This document shows positions 8,253-14,826 of a stretch of DNA of 64,000 bases, in pieces. The notes under the pieces are model-generated. The model had not been told where the DNA came from. It did no database searches and saw only the letters and a list, made by a program, of their open reading frames with translations. The DNA lies in NCBI GenBank assembly GCA_963691835.1, contig OY829383.1:4526001-4590000 (forward strand). Reading direction: 5' to 3'. This DNA comes from G963691835 sp963691835 (GTDB lineage Bacteria; Pseudomonadota; Alphaproteobacteria; Thalassobaculales; Thalassobaculaceae). Made by a program: the position numbers and the translations under genes. Each line of letters begins with the position of its first letter. Positions within the stretch are counted from its first letter, which is position 1.

Positions 8253-8285
8253 GCCGGGGCAGCCCTTTGGAACCGCTGCCCCGGC
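8253..8285. repeat. Perfect 11-bp inverted repeat (hairpin)
   Basis: GCCGGGGCAGC (8253-8263) and GCTGCCCCGGC (8275-8285) pair completely around an 11-base loop. It lies between the leftward operon leader and the rightward SLATT-like gene. No T-tract on either side, so it is a regulatory structure or an unusual terminator. Confidence 0.55.
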
Positions 8286-8361
8286 GCGACCCCGCGCCCC
8301 CTTTCACACGAGCACGAGGAAGACGAGATTTAAGATTGAACCGATTGGGAGTACTTGAGCC

Positions 8362-9027
8362 ATGTCGCGCGAAGGACTCGGGCGGGAGCAAGCCGCCGCC
8401 GACCCCGCCGAGAGAAACCAAGCAGGGCCCGATACCCTTCGACAAAGGGAGTCCTCCGGGCGTACGGCCCCCGACGGGCTCGAAGGGCTGAGGACTGCCG
8501 CAGATTTGTGGGGAAACGCAGAGCGATCCGCGCGCTACCATGGTGCCAGGGCAGGTTTCTTCGAAGGCGTCCACAATTGGACGATGTTTTTGACGACCAT
8601 CGCAGCCGCTGGTTCCGCCAGCACCCTGATCGGTCTTTTCGGCATTCCCGATGTCTTGGTTGGTGTGGCGCTCTTCGGCATCACATGCCTGACCGCCGCA
8701 GATCTCGCATTGTCCATCAACGCAAAGAGTCACCTGCACTTGAGCCTTCGCAACACGTTCATCGATCTGGCGACAGACATTGACCAGGCCGAAACGGATG
8801 AGGCCGCCATCAAAGAATGGCGTCGGGCATTGTTGCAGGCATACAGAAAGGAACCGCCTGCGACCTACCACGCGCTCAATGCGCTTTGTCACAACGCCGT
8901 CGCCGTTTCGATCGGGGCACCTCAGAAAAGCTTTATCAAAATCGGTTTCTGGCACCGGGCCTTCCGCCACCTGCTGACCTTCAACCAGGAAACCTTCCAG
9001 CAGACCGACGACAAAGCCCGCGTCTGA
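8362..9027 (+). CDS. SLATT-like two-TM membrane protein
   Basis: 221 aa. A disordered N-terminus of about 40 residues is followed by LWGNAERSARYHGARAGFFEGVHNWT, two adjacent membrane helices (about 74-93 and 98-117), and a long helical tail (LSINAKSHLHLSLRNTFIDLATDID, then EWRRALLQAYRKEPPATYHALNALCHN). This is the architecture of the SLATT family, 2TM proteins often paired with nucleotide-signalling defence genes, and of stand-alone versions in phages. Here no SMODS or SLOG partner is adjacent, and the gene reads against the flanking leftward operon, as morons do. A GGGAG sits upstream. An antisense ORF (8086-9237) is rejected. Membrane disruption on signal is the usual family model; function here is inference. 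Confidence 0.65.
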   Translation: MSREGLGREQAAADPAERNQAGPDTLRQRESSGRTAPDGLEGLRTAADLWGNAERSARYHGARAGFFEGVHNWTMFLTTIAAAGSASTLIGLFGIPDVLVGVALFGITCLTAADLALSINAKSHLHLSLRNTFIDLATDIDQAETDEAAIKEWRRALLQAYRKEPPATYHALNALCHNAVAVSIGAPQKSFIKIGFWHRAFRHLLTFNQETFQQTDDKARV

Positions 9028-9277
9028 ATAACCACGTGCCATCCCGGAAGGCCGCCTCTCATCTCGGGGGCGGTCGCTTAATTCCGATGAGCGAGACGTG
9101 TTCACGAAAGCGTCGAGCCGGTGTTTGGCGCTGGTCAGCGCGGCGATCCGCTCTTGGTTTTCAGGCGAGATGTCGCGGGTGTCGTGATGGATCTTGGTGC
9201 CGTCGCTACGCCGCTGCGCGTGTGTGTAGTCCAGCATTTGGATGCCCCATCAATCTTGTGATGGGTGATTATTTATT

Positions 9278-9291
9278 GGATATTTTTATCC
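9278..9291. promoter_or_regulatory. Putative repressor operator 1 (GGATA-N4-TATCC)
   Basis: GGATATTTTTATCC has perfect 5-bp inverted arms. It matches the arms of the sites at 11482 and 11540 that flank the HTH repressor gene, and its centre is 30 bp from operator 2. It would control leftward transcription toward the early operon. Confidence 0.55.
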
Positions 9292-9306
9292 CGTCAATCC
9301 TAAAAA

Positions 9307-9322
9307 TAGATATTTTTATCTA
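9307..9322. promoter_or_regulatory. Putative repressor operator 2 (TAGATA-N4-TATCTA)
   Basis: The palindrome TAGATATTTTTATCTA shares the core GATATTTTTATC with operator 1 exactly. The 30-bp centre-to-centre spacing equals about three helical turns, as expected for cooperative binding. Confidence 0.55.
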
Positions 9323-9582
9323 CGACTCTGCCTGTCCTAATTTCCAACCAGGTAGCCAACGCTAAAAAAAAGTGACGCCCAAACCGCCAGCCCAAAAAAC
9401 CGAGCCAGGTGTCCTGACACAGATAGCCTCCGCTGAGGGAGAACCTCTTCCGCTAGCCGCCGAATGCGCTCAGACATTTTTTGTCCCGTTTTACTAATTT
9501 TTCCTACCAATTAATTCTATTTTAGGTTAATATTTTACTGTCACATCCAATCCTATGTCAATAAATAGCATAAGGAATGACT

Positions 9583-10371
9583 ATGGACCAAAATATGCAG
9601 GACAAACTTGGAATTATCAGAAATTTTATTAAAGAAAGAAATTTCTCGCCAAGCCAATTCGCAGTCCGTGCAGGCCTTGGATCACACAATACCGTCTCAA
9701 GAATTTTATCTGGCAAACCAGTAAGCAAAGAAACACTTAAATTATGTTTATTAGCCCTTGATAAAACATTTTATCTAGATCAATTGAGACTAAATAATAG
9801 ATCGTGGTGTGAAGATGATATAAACCAAATTAGATCAGACTATAGTTTTTCAAAAAAAATAAATATTCCATTTGATGATAGTGTTCTTTCTGGAAAAAAG
9901 GCCAATAAGATTTTAACAGAACTAAGTCGACATAAAAAAATGTCAACAAACACGATAGTCAGCACAGTAAATCATTTTAGAGAAATTATGGATGGTGGAC
10001 CGGTACATGTTTATAGCCGCGCTAAACACTCTAATTCTTGGATTATTGAGCATTGGTCGCCTGTAAAAACGTTTGATAACGGTAGGGATTATAGTGGTTG
10101 GAGTTGTTTTGATGCTACGCCAGACGAGTGTCTAAGAGATGATTTTATAAATGATCTGGAAAATGCGTGTCGTGTAGCTGAGCCGCGTCTCGCATTTCTC
10201 CACCGTCGGCGGATAATGCGAGACAGCGGCGGACACGTCACATCACGTACTTACGGACGAATAATGAGCGGGATTGAACGCATCGACGGTTCGACGGAGA
10301 TCTGGATCATCACGATTTATAAGGAACCGAGTGCGATGTTCCACCTCTTTCCTGATCTGAAAATTGGTTGA
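9583..10371 (+). CDS. HTH-type regulator with PAS-like C-terminal half
   Basis: 262 aa from the ATG at 9583, which has AAGGA six bases upstream; the ATG at 9577 is only one base from that site. Residues about 5-60 form an HTH (LGIIRNFIKERNFSPSQFAVRAGLGSHNTVSRILSGK). The C-terminal part (SNSWIIEHWSPVKTF..., LAFLHRRRIMRDSGGHVTSRTYGRIMSGIERIDG) has the spacing of a PAS-type sensor fold; that part is inference. Codon usage is AT-rich up to about 10140 and then returns to the phage average, as if the gene were a junction of two sources. Its 3' end overlaps the convergent gene at 10243 by 129 bases. Confidence 0.65.
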   Translation: MDQNMQDKLGIIRNFIKERNFSPSQFAVRAGLGSHNTVSRILSGKPVSKETLKLCLLALDKTFYLDQLRLNNRSWCEDDINQIRSDYSFSKKINIPFDDSVLSGKKANKILTELSRHKKMSTNTIVSTVNHFREIMDGGPVHVYSRAKHSNSWIIEHWSPVKTFDNGRDYSGWSCFDATPDECLRDDFINDLENACRVAEPRLAFLHRRRIMRDSGGHVTSRTYGRIMSGIERIDGSTEIWIITIYKEPSAMFHLFPDLKIG

Positions 10372-10968
10372 CCAAACCATAGCAACTTGCGCCCACGAAT
10401 TTATGTTTGGCCAATAGTGGACTGGTAAAAGATTTTGGTTTGCATAACCATACATTTTCAGGGGGAAAGCGCTCTCAAGTATTGATGGAAACGCCGTCCC
10501 TAAGCTTATATCGTAATTATCGCGGTCGGCTATCGACATGGCGAGAGTGCATGCGTACCACGATAACCGCTTTCCCCTATCCCATGACTTGATACCGCCA
10601 CGAGAAAAGACCCGTCCTTTAGTCCGTATGTGATCATGAAGCCCTGATTTAATTCGTTGAAATCCGATGGAGGCGGGATTGTCAAAGAGATATCGACCGC
10701 TTTCTATCTCCTCCATAAGATCGGCTGTATAAAAAGTACGCCACGCGATCGTGGCGGAGAGCTTGTGGTTCGCATCAAATATACCCAACCAACGTGATGT
10801 AGATTGGTTTGTATATTTTTCGTCAAATTGCGGTGATACTAAGCTGCCATCCATTGTCATGTGTTGGCACCACTCCCGCATATTACTTGAAATCACAAAG
10901 TGATATCCGGACTGGGCTAAAATATTAGTTACCAAGCTGATAAGGCAGTCTTGTTTGATTCTGTTCAT
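10243..10968 (-). CDS. GNAT-like hypothetical protein
   Basis: 241 aa from the ATG at 10968, which has GGAGAG upstream; a longer frame reaches 11040. The middle of the protein (GRVFSRGGIKSWDRGKRLSWYACTLAMSIADRDNYD, then YGYANQNLLPVHYWPN) has the layout of phage- and alphaproteobacterial GNAT-fold proteins, in which a beta strand is followed by the acyl-CoA-binding loop and helix. The usual Q/RxxGxG/A motif is not clear, so acetyltransferase activity is uncertain. It lies downstream of the leftward HTH gene and may be co-transcribed with it. The last 42 codons overlap the convergent gene. Confidence 0.55.
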   Translation of the reverse strand: MNRIKQDCLISLVTNILAQSGYHFVISSNMREWCQHMTMDGSLVSPQFDEKYTNQSTSRWLGIFDANHKLSATIAWRTFYTADLMEEIESGRYLFDNPASIGFQRIKSGLHDHIRTKGRVFSRGGIKSWDRGKRLSWYACTLAMSIADRDNYDISLGTAFPSILESAFPLKMYGYANQNLLPVHYWPNINSWAQVAMVWSTNFQIRKEVEHRTRFLINRDDPDLRRTVDAFNPAHYSSVST

Positions 10969-11036
10969 GATAACTCTCCATATTGGTTCTGCCGTGATCC
11001 GGCAAGCCCAGTATGGTTCTAAAATTTTTTTGGAAA

Positions 11037-11480
11037 TCAACTTCTATGGATTTTAGAAGTAATACCGGCTGCATAACCCTCAGCACGCAATATTCGATCT
11101 TCGGACTTATCATCTGGATACAACATAGCCTCAGCGTAAACTGCCGTAATAATTTTTGCCTTAGCATCGGCGGGTAAGTCTTCTTGAAGTCTATTAAGGC
11201 GGTGTTCAATTGCTTGAATGACGTCGGTGAGCACTATAGTATCCAAATGGCCAATTCTTGGCGCAAAATCTGGTTGGGCCGCAATCAGCACTTGTTCAAG
11301 GTCTATATCCAACCCAGCAATGAGGCGACAAGCGTGCGTGAACGAAGGATCCGTTCCCTTTTCTAAGACGCCCTTGACAACACCTCTGCCGACATTGCAC
11401 CGGCGCATGACTTCAGCTTGGCCGATACCAAGGTCTTGGACTCGTTGACGGACAAATTCAGACAAGACATTCATTCGCAT
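11037..11480 (-). CDS. HTH transcriptional repressor (CI-like candidate)
   Basis: 147 aa. An XRE-like HTH occupies residues about 5-60 (VRQRVQDLGIGQAEVMRRCNVGRGVVKGVLEKGTDPSF). The C-terminal half is helical with no S24 protease signature, so it is not a LexA-type CI. The gene is divergent to the HTH gene at 11566, with two matching palindromes (11482-11495, 11540-11553) in the 85-bp interval; the first abuts its start codon. This is the classical layout of a lysogeny switch. Start at 11480 or 11474 (MRM). Confidence 0.7.
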   Translation of the reverse strand: MRMNVLSEFVRQRVQDLGIGQAEVMRRCNVGRGVVKGVLEKGTDPSFTHACRLIAGLDIDLEQVLIAAQPDFAPRIGHLDTIVLTDVIQAIEHRLNRLQEDLPADAKAKIITAVYAEAMLYPDDKSEDRILRAEGYAAGITSKIHRS

Positions 11481-11481
11481 T

Positions 11482-11495
11482 GGATAATTTTATCA
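11482..11495. promoter_or_regulatory. Putative repressor operator 3
   Basis: GGATAATTTTATCA carries GATAA/TTATC arms like operators 1, 2 and 4 and touches the start codon of the leftward repressor, which suggests autoregulation. Confidence 0.5.
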
Positions 11496-11539
11496 GATTG
11501 GGCTGCTGTTACATCCGGTTAAAAAAATCCTTGATCATC

Positions 11540-11553
11540 GGATAAATATATCC
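11540..11553. promoter_or_regulatory. Putative repressor operator 4 (GGATA-N4-TATCC)
   Basis: GGATAAATATATCC has the same perfect arms as operator 1. It lies 12 bases before the start of the divergent HTH gene at 11566 and 58 bp (centres) from operator 3. Confidence 0.55.
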
Positions 11554-11565
11554 ATTAATCCGCCT

Positions 11566-11823
11566 ATGATGATCTCAACGACACAGCTTTTGTTGCTGGC
11601 GAACGAATTTTGCCGGGCTACGGGGCTCTCAAAGCGAACGGTAAGTGCTCGTATGGGTGCTTCAACAAACATGCTAAGGCGCCTTGAAGAGGGGCACGGC
11701 TGTAACATCAGGACAGTCGAGAAGAGCTGGGTTTGGTTCGCAAGTAATTGGCCGAGTGCATTTGAATGGCCCGCCCAGGTGCCGCTACCACCTTCGAGCC
11801 TTAGCGACAAAGGTTTTGATTGA
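11566..11823 (+). CDS. Small HTH protein, divergent from the repressor (Cro-like position)
   Basis: 85 aa. The N-terminal part has an HTH pattern (LANEFCRATGLSKRTVSARMGASTNMLRRLEEGHGCNIRT), followed by a Trp-rich and Pro-rich tail (WVWFASNWPSAFEWPAQVPLPP). It reads rightward from the operator interval and so occupies the place of Cro at the head of the rightward early genes. Tandem ATGs at 11566 and 11569. Confidence 0.65.
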   Translation: MMISTTQLLLLANEFCRATGLSKRTVSARMGASTNMLRRLEEGHGCNIRTVEKSWVWFASNWPSAFEWPAQVPLPPSSLSDKGFD

Positions 11824-12047
11824 ATGGGAAAGGTGCTCCTCTTGTCGACGTTTTCGGCATTTTCTGTGACTAGCCATCACGTGGGCACACGCCGCGCGAA
11901 TCGCAAGGTTACAAGGATTCGGAGTTTCGAACTCTGTCCTGAGCATGGGTGCCTACCCGTGCACGTCGGCAACGACGTGATTTCCTCCCTGTTTAACTCC
12001 CCGGTTGGCTTCGGTCAGCCGGGGGTTTCTTTGGGAGGGCCTAGTGC
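11824..12047. other. Leader region with no confident gene
   Basis: A frame continues directly after the HTH gene stop to 12051 but runs through the terminator at 11999-12032 and has no family character, so it is not called. The segment would be the leader between the Cro-position gene and the rightward replication genes. Confidence 0.5.
11999..12032 (+). terminator. Rho-independent terminator with UUCG loop
   Basis: CCCCGGTTGGC (11999-12009), TTCG loop, GTCAGCCGGGG (12014-12024): an 11-bp stem with G-U pairs, followed by GTTTCTTT. It lies between the Cro-position gene and the rightward early operon, a place where lambda-like phages use terminators with antitermination. Confidence 0.8.
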
Positions 12048-12203
12048 GTGAGGGCCTACTACAACGAAATCGACCCGGCGGTCGCGAAAGTCTTCATCGA
12101 GGCGACGTGTGAAGCCATCGACGGGGGTTCCGACATACCAGATAGCCCCACGGAACCAACCATTTTCTTCTCCATCGTCTCCAACGAAACGGCGACATTA
12201 TGA
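12048..12203 (+). CDS. RAYYNEIDP micro-ORF (51 aa, GTG start)
   Basis: The frame opens with GTG and reads MRAYYNEIDPAVAKVFIEATCEAIDGG. It ends in TGA overlapping the next start as ATGA (12200-12203), so it is coupled to gcrA. The opening RAYYNEIDP is a phrase I know from the N-termini of phage proteins encoded with, or fused to, C5-cytosine methylases, where it is followed by helical sequence rather than ending. The rest (PDSPTEPTIFFSIVSNETATL) has no motif. It may be a free-standing version or a remnant. Function unknown. Confidence 0.55.
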   Translation: MRAYYNEIDPAVAKVFIEATCEAIDGGSDIPDSPTEPTIFFSIVSNETATL

Positions 12204-12610
12204 CTAAGGATCGATGGTCAGACGCCCAGATCGAAGACGTCATGAAGCGGTGTGAGCGGGGGGAGTCTTTGGCGGCGATCGCCGCCACCATCGGCCGAAC
12301 GCGCGGTGCCGTATCCGGAATGATCAACCGCCATCGGAAACGGATGAAGAAGCCGGTCCCGACGGCCGATGAGAAGAAGGCCGCCCCTGCTGCGCCGTCT
12401 ATACGGAAGCGAGTGGAGGTGCCCACAGCCCGAAAGATCTGTTGCGAGTTTCCGGGCCCAAACAAATGCCGCTGGCCGTTCGGTCACCCCGGAGACAAGG
12501 GCTTCCGGTTCTGTGGTGCGCCAACCTCTAGCGGCCAACCTTACTGCGAAGCCCACAAGGCGCGCGCCTACGTCAAGCGCTCCTCTGACACCGTCGAGAA
12601 AGACGCCTGA
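12200..12610 (+). CDS. gcrA: GcrA-family cell-cycle regulator, phage-encoded
   Basis: 136 aa. The N-terminal HTH (RWSDAQIEDVMKRCERGESLAAIAATIGRTRGAVSGMINRHRK) matches the GcrA pattern of an initial W, a resolvase-like HTH and an Arg-rich third helix. The C-terminal domain has the family signature CRWPFGHPGDKGFRFCG followed by GQPYCEAHKARAY. Host GcrA binds sigma-70 and activates promoters carrying GANTC sites methylated by CcrM, so a phage copy could retarget host transcription to phage or cell-cycle promoters. That role is inference. Coupled to the micro-ORF before it and, by one base, to the small ORF after it. Confidence 0.88.
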   Translation: MTKDRWSDAQIEDVMKRCERGESLAAIAATIGRTRGAVSGMINRHRKRMKKPVPTADEKKAAPAAPSIRKRVEVPTARKICCEFPGPNKCRWPFGHPGDKGFRFCGAPTSSGQPYCEAHKARAYVKRSSDTVEKDA

Positions 12611-12777
12611 TGGTTAAGGTCCTCCGCATCTTGATCGGGATGTTTTCGGTGGCGGTGGGTTGGCAACTGACAGCCGCACACCGACCTCGCCCACCCCCGC
12701 TCGAAACTCCGCCGAATGGCTCCGGCCGGGCGCATGACAAGGGGTCATGGTCGGCCCAGCGGGGAACGGCGAGGTAG
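12610..12777 (+). CDS. Small hydrophobic-start protein (55 aa)
   Basis: ATG overlaps the gcrA stop by one base. The product begins MVKVLRILIGMFSVAVGWQL, a possible membrane anchor or signal, and continues with a Pro/Arg-rich tail. No family recognised. The 148 bases after it hold an AGCCCCG...CGGGGCT hairpin (12803-12831) and a run of nine C (12868-12876). Confidence 0.4.
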   Translation: MVKVLRILIGMFSVAVGWQLTAAHRPRPPPLETPPNGSGRAHDKGSWSAQRGTAR

Positions 12778-12925
12778 CTGCCAGTCCACATGACTGGCCC
12801 CCAGCCCCGTTGCCGGTATCGGCGCGGGGCTTCCTGGGTGCAAGCCCAAAGAAGACAGGGCTTCTTTCCCCCCCCCAATCGCTGCCCCGTTCCCCCCGAA
12901 CATGCAGCCAACCTGGAGGGCCAAA

Positions 12926-13681
12926 ATGGCCAAAACCAAATCAAAAACAACCGAGGTGAACCGCGCCACTACGGTCGCTGAGATCAACGAAGCCGCGCAG
13001 TTCTTCTTCCGCGCTCGCTTCGATACGGAAAAGGAGATCAGGCGCCTGACCGAACTGCACATCAAGCCCTTGAAAGACGACGTCAAGGCGATGAAGCAGG
13101 ACGCGAAAGGCAGAACCGGGATTCAGTTGGCTGATTTGAACCTCGGCTACAAGGTTTATGAGAGGGATAAACTCACCCAAGAGTTCGATGATCCGGATGA
13201 GGCCAACGATGTCCGGACCCATCTCTCACTTATCTTTCAGGGCCTGGGTCGCGGCGGTTCGCTCGACCTCTTCGACGATGTCTTACCGGCGACAGAGGGC
13301 AAGGTTGTGGACATCGCCGGGGCCAAAGAGGCCAAGAAGGCGAAGGCCGACCCGACGGGCTTCGCGTTCAAGGATCTGGTCGCCGCGGACGACGTCAAAC
13401 CAGCGCGAGTTGAGGGCCACGAAGATTTCAACGAGGGCTTTAGTCCCAACGATAATCCCTACGACACTGGTACCCGCAACCACTTTGCCTGGGTAATCGG
13501 CTGGCATGCTCAGCAGGGTGGCGCGGCGTTCAGAGACGGTGCCAGTAAGGGCTCCAACAAGCATAAGCGAGGCAGCCTGGAATGGGATGCATGGCGCTAC
13601 GGCTGGGAATCTGAGAGCGCAGTCGCCTCCGCGCAAGGCAAGACCAGTGAGGCCACGGCCGAAGTGGCGGCAGGCGCGTGA
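12926..13681 (+). CDS. Phage early protein with Rmf-like C-terminal repeats
   Basis: 251 aa from the ATG at 12926, which has GGAG upstream; an earlier ATG at 12902 lacks one. Residues about 8-110 are helical and charged (FFFRARFDTEKEIRRLTELHIKPLKDDVKAMKQDAKGR). The C-terminal 70 residues contain two tryptophan-rich units, NHFAWVIGWHAQQGGAAF and LEWDAWRYGWESE, that resemble the short AW..GW units of ribosome-modulation-factor-like phage domains. The function is unknown; DNA or RNA binding is a guess. It is coupled to the resolvase gene by GTGA overlap. Confidence 0.65.
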   Translation: MAKTKSKTTEVNRATTVAEINEAAQFFFRARFDTEKEIRRLTELHIKPLKDDVKAMKQDAKGRTGIQLADLNLGYKVYERDKLTQEFDDPDEANDVRTHLSLIFQGLGRGGSLDLFDDVLPATEGKVVDIAGAKEAKKAKADPTGFAFKDLVAADDVKPARVEGHEDFNEGFSPNDNPYDTGTRNHFAWVIGWHAQQGGAAFRDGASKGSNKHKRGSLEWDAWRYGWESESAVASAQGKTSEATAEVAAGA

Positions 13682-14205
13682 GTATCCTTGCTTTAGACCT
13701 CGGCACAAAGACCGGCTGGGCGGTGGCGGATTCGTCCGCCCCGCCTCTGCCGGCATGGAAGTCCGGCAACGACGATGCTGGGGGTGCCTCTGCATTGCGC
13801 TATTACGAGTACGGCATTTTCAATGGGCCTGCCGCAGACCACGGAAAACTGTTCAGTCGGTTCGCGTCATGGCTGGAACGCACTATTGAGATCTACGACA
13901 TCGACCGGATCGCGTTCGAAGGTAACGTTTTCGGTGCCGGGAGCATGAAATCCGCCAATGCCGTTATTGTGCTTGTCGGTCTCACCTCCCAGACGATTCG
14001 CACATGCTACGAGCAAAGCCTGTCCCACACGATGCTCATGCAATCGGTGGTACAGAAGCATGCGGTCGGCGTTGGCAACGACAGCCAGAAGCGCCTCCGG
14101 AAAGAGCGTTTGAAAGGTTTAAGGGTCGAGGACCACAACACAGGCGACGCCATCTTTGTGTTGAGTTGCTACCTCCAAAGCATCGCCGCTCGTCGGTCGG
14201 CTTAA
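13678..14205 (+). CDS. RuvC-like Holliday junction resolvase
   Basis: 175 aa, GTG start at 13678 overlapping the previous stop. RNase H-fold signatures: ILALDLGTKTGWAV (first catalytic Asp), IDRIAFEGNVFG (Glu) and a C-terminal EDHNTGDAIFVLS (acidic pair). Phage RuvC-like enzymes cut branched DNA from replication and recombination before packaging. Position beside the MT-A70 methylase and DnaB supports a replication role. Confidence 0.82.
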   Translation: MSILALDLGTKTGWAVADSSAPPLPAWKSGNDDAGGASALRYYEYGIFNGPAADHGKLFSRFASWLERTIEIYDIDRIAFEGNVFGAGSMKSANAVIVLVGLTSQTIRTCYEQSLSHTMLMQSVVQKHAVGVGNDSQKRLRKERLKGLRVEDHNTGDAIFVLSCYLQSIAARRSA

Positions 14206-14220
14206 GCGGGGCGGAGACCG

Positions 14221-14826
14221 ATGTACGCGCCCCTCCCTACCGGAACATTCGGCACCATCATCGCCGACCCTGCGTGGCAGCTAAAAACGTGGTCGGCAAA
14301 GGGTCAGGGCAAATCGCCATCCAAACACTATCAGACGATGTCTCTCGACGACATCAAGGCTATGCCGGTTCAGGAGCACGCATCTCCCGATGGCAGCTTG
14401 CTCGTTCTTTGGGTCCCGAACAACATGATCGACCAGGGTTTGGAGGTCGTCGCCTCGTGGGGGTTTCAGTACTCGACGAGCGGCCATTGGCTCAAACTGA
14501 GCCACACCGGCAAGAAGCTTCACTTTGGGACCGGATACCGGCTCCGCGAATGCACCGAGACCTTTCTGATCGCGACGCGCGGACGCGTGCCGAGGGGAAG
14601 CATGCGGGAGCGCGGCGTCATCATCGCCCCCGCCCGCGAAAGCGGCCGTAAACCGGATGAGCAGTACCGCTTAGCCGAAGCGTTGGGGCCGGGCCCCTAC
14701 CTTGAGCTCTTCAGCCGTACGACGTGCCCTGGCTGGACCGTCTGGGGGGACGAGGCGGGCATGTTCGAATACGCGCCAGGCGGCGTCACAGCCCCGTTCC
14801 TGGGTGCACTGGGGGGCCGGGCATGA
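14221..14826 (+). CDS. MT-A70 family DNA N6-adenine methyltransferase
   Basis: 201 aa. FGTIIADPAWQLKTW holds the catalytic D-P-A-W, a variant of DPPW, and HYQTMSLDDIKAMPV, LLVLWVPNNMI and LRECTETFLIATRG are the usual downstream landmarks of this family. It transfers methyl to adenine N6; in phages it probably marks progeny DNA against restriction or tunes replication. The stop overlaps the dnaB start by ATGA. Confidence 0.87.
   Translation: MYAPLPTGTFGTIIADPAWQLKTWSAKGQGKSPSKHYQTMSLDDIKAMPVQEHASPDGSLLVLWVPNNMIDQGLEVVASWGFQYSTSGHWLKLSHTGKKLHFGTGYRLRECTETFLIATRGRVPRGSMRERGVIIAPARESGRKPDEQYRLAEALGPGPYLELFSRTTCPGWTVWGDEAGMFEYAPGGVTAPFLGALGGRA

Larger units (their letters stand above)
9028..9582. 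other. AT-rich control region without a confident gene
   Basis: After the SLATT-like gene, a GGCCGCC...GGCGGTC inverted repeat (9050-9076) could end its transcript. GC content then falls sharply to the right of 9240. The two operators at 9278 and 9307 lie here. A leftward start at 9237 just beyond them opens a frame that continues antisense through the SLATT-like gene; its first 70 codons (to about 9028) are free of overlap and could encode a small early protein, but this is not secure. Confidence 0.5.

Noticed and set aside
8086..9237. 383-codon leftward ORF antisense to the SLATT-like gene
   Set aside because: Its third codon positions pair with first positions of the rightward gene, a usual source of long antisense frames in GC-rich DNA; it has no protein-like pattern beyond the first 70 codons. 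Only the start region is kept as a question.
11824..12051. 75-codon ORF directly after the Cro-position gene
   Set aside because: It runs through the strong terminator at 11999-12032 and has no recognisable pattern.
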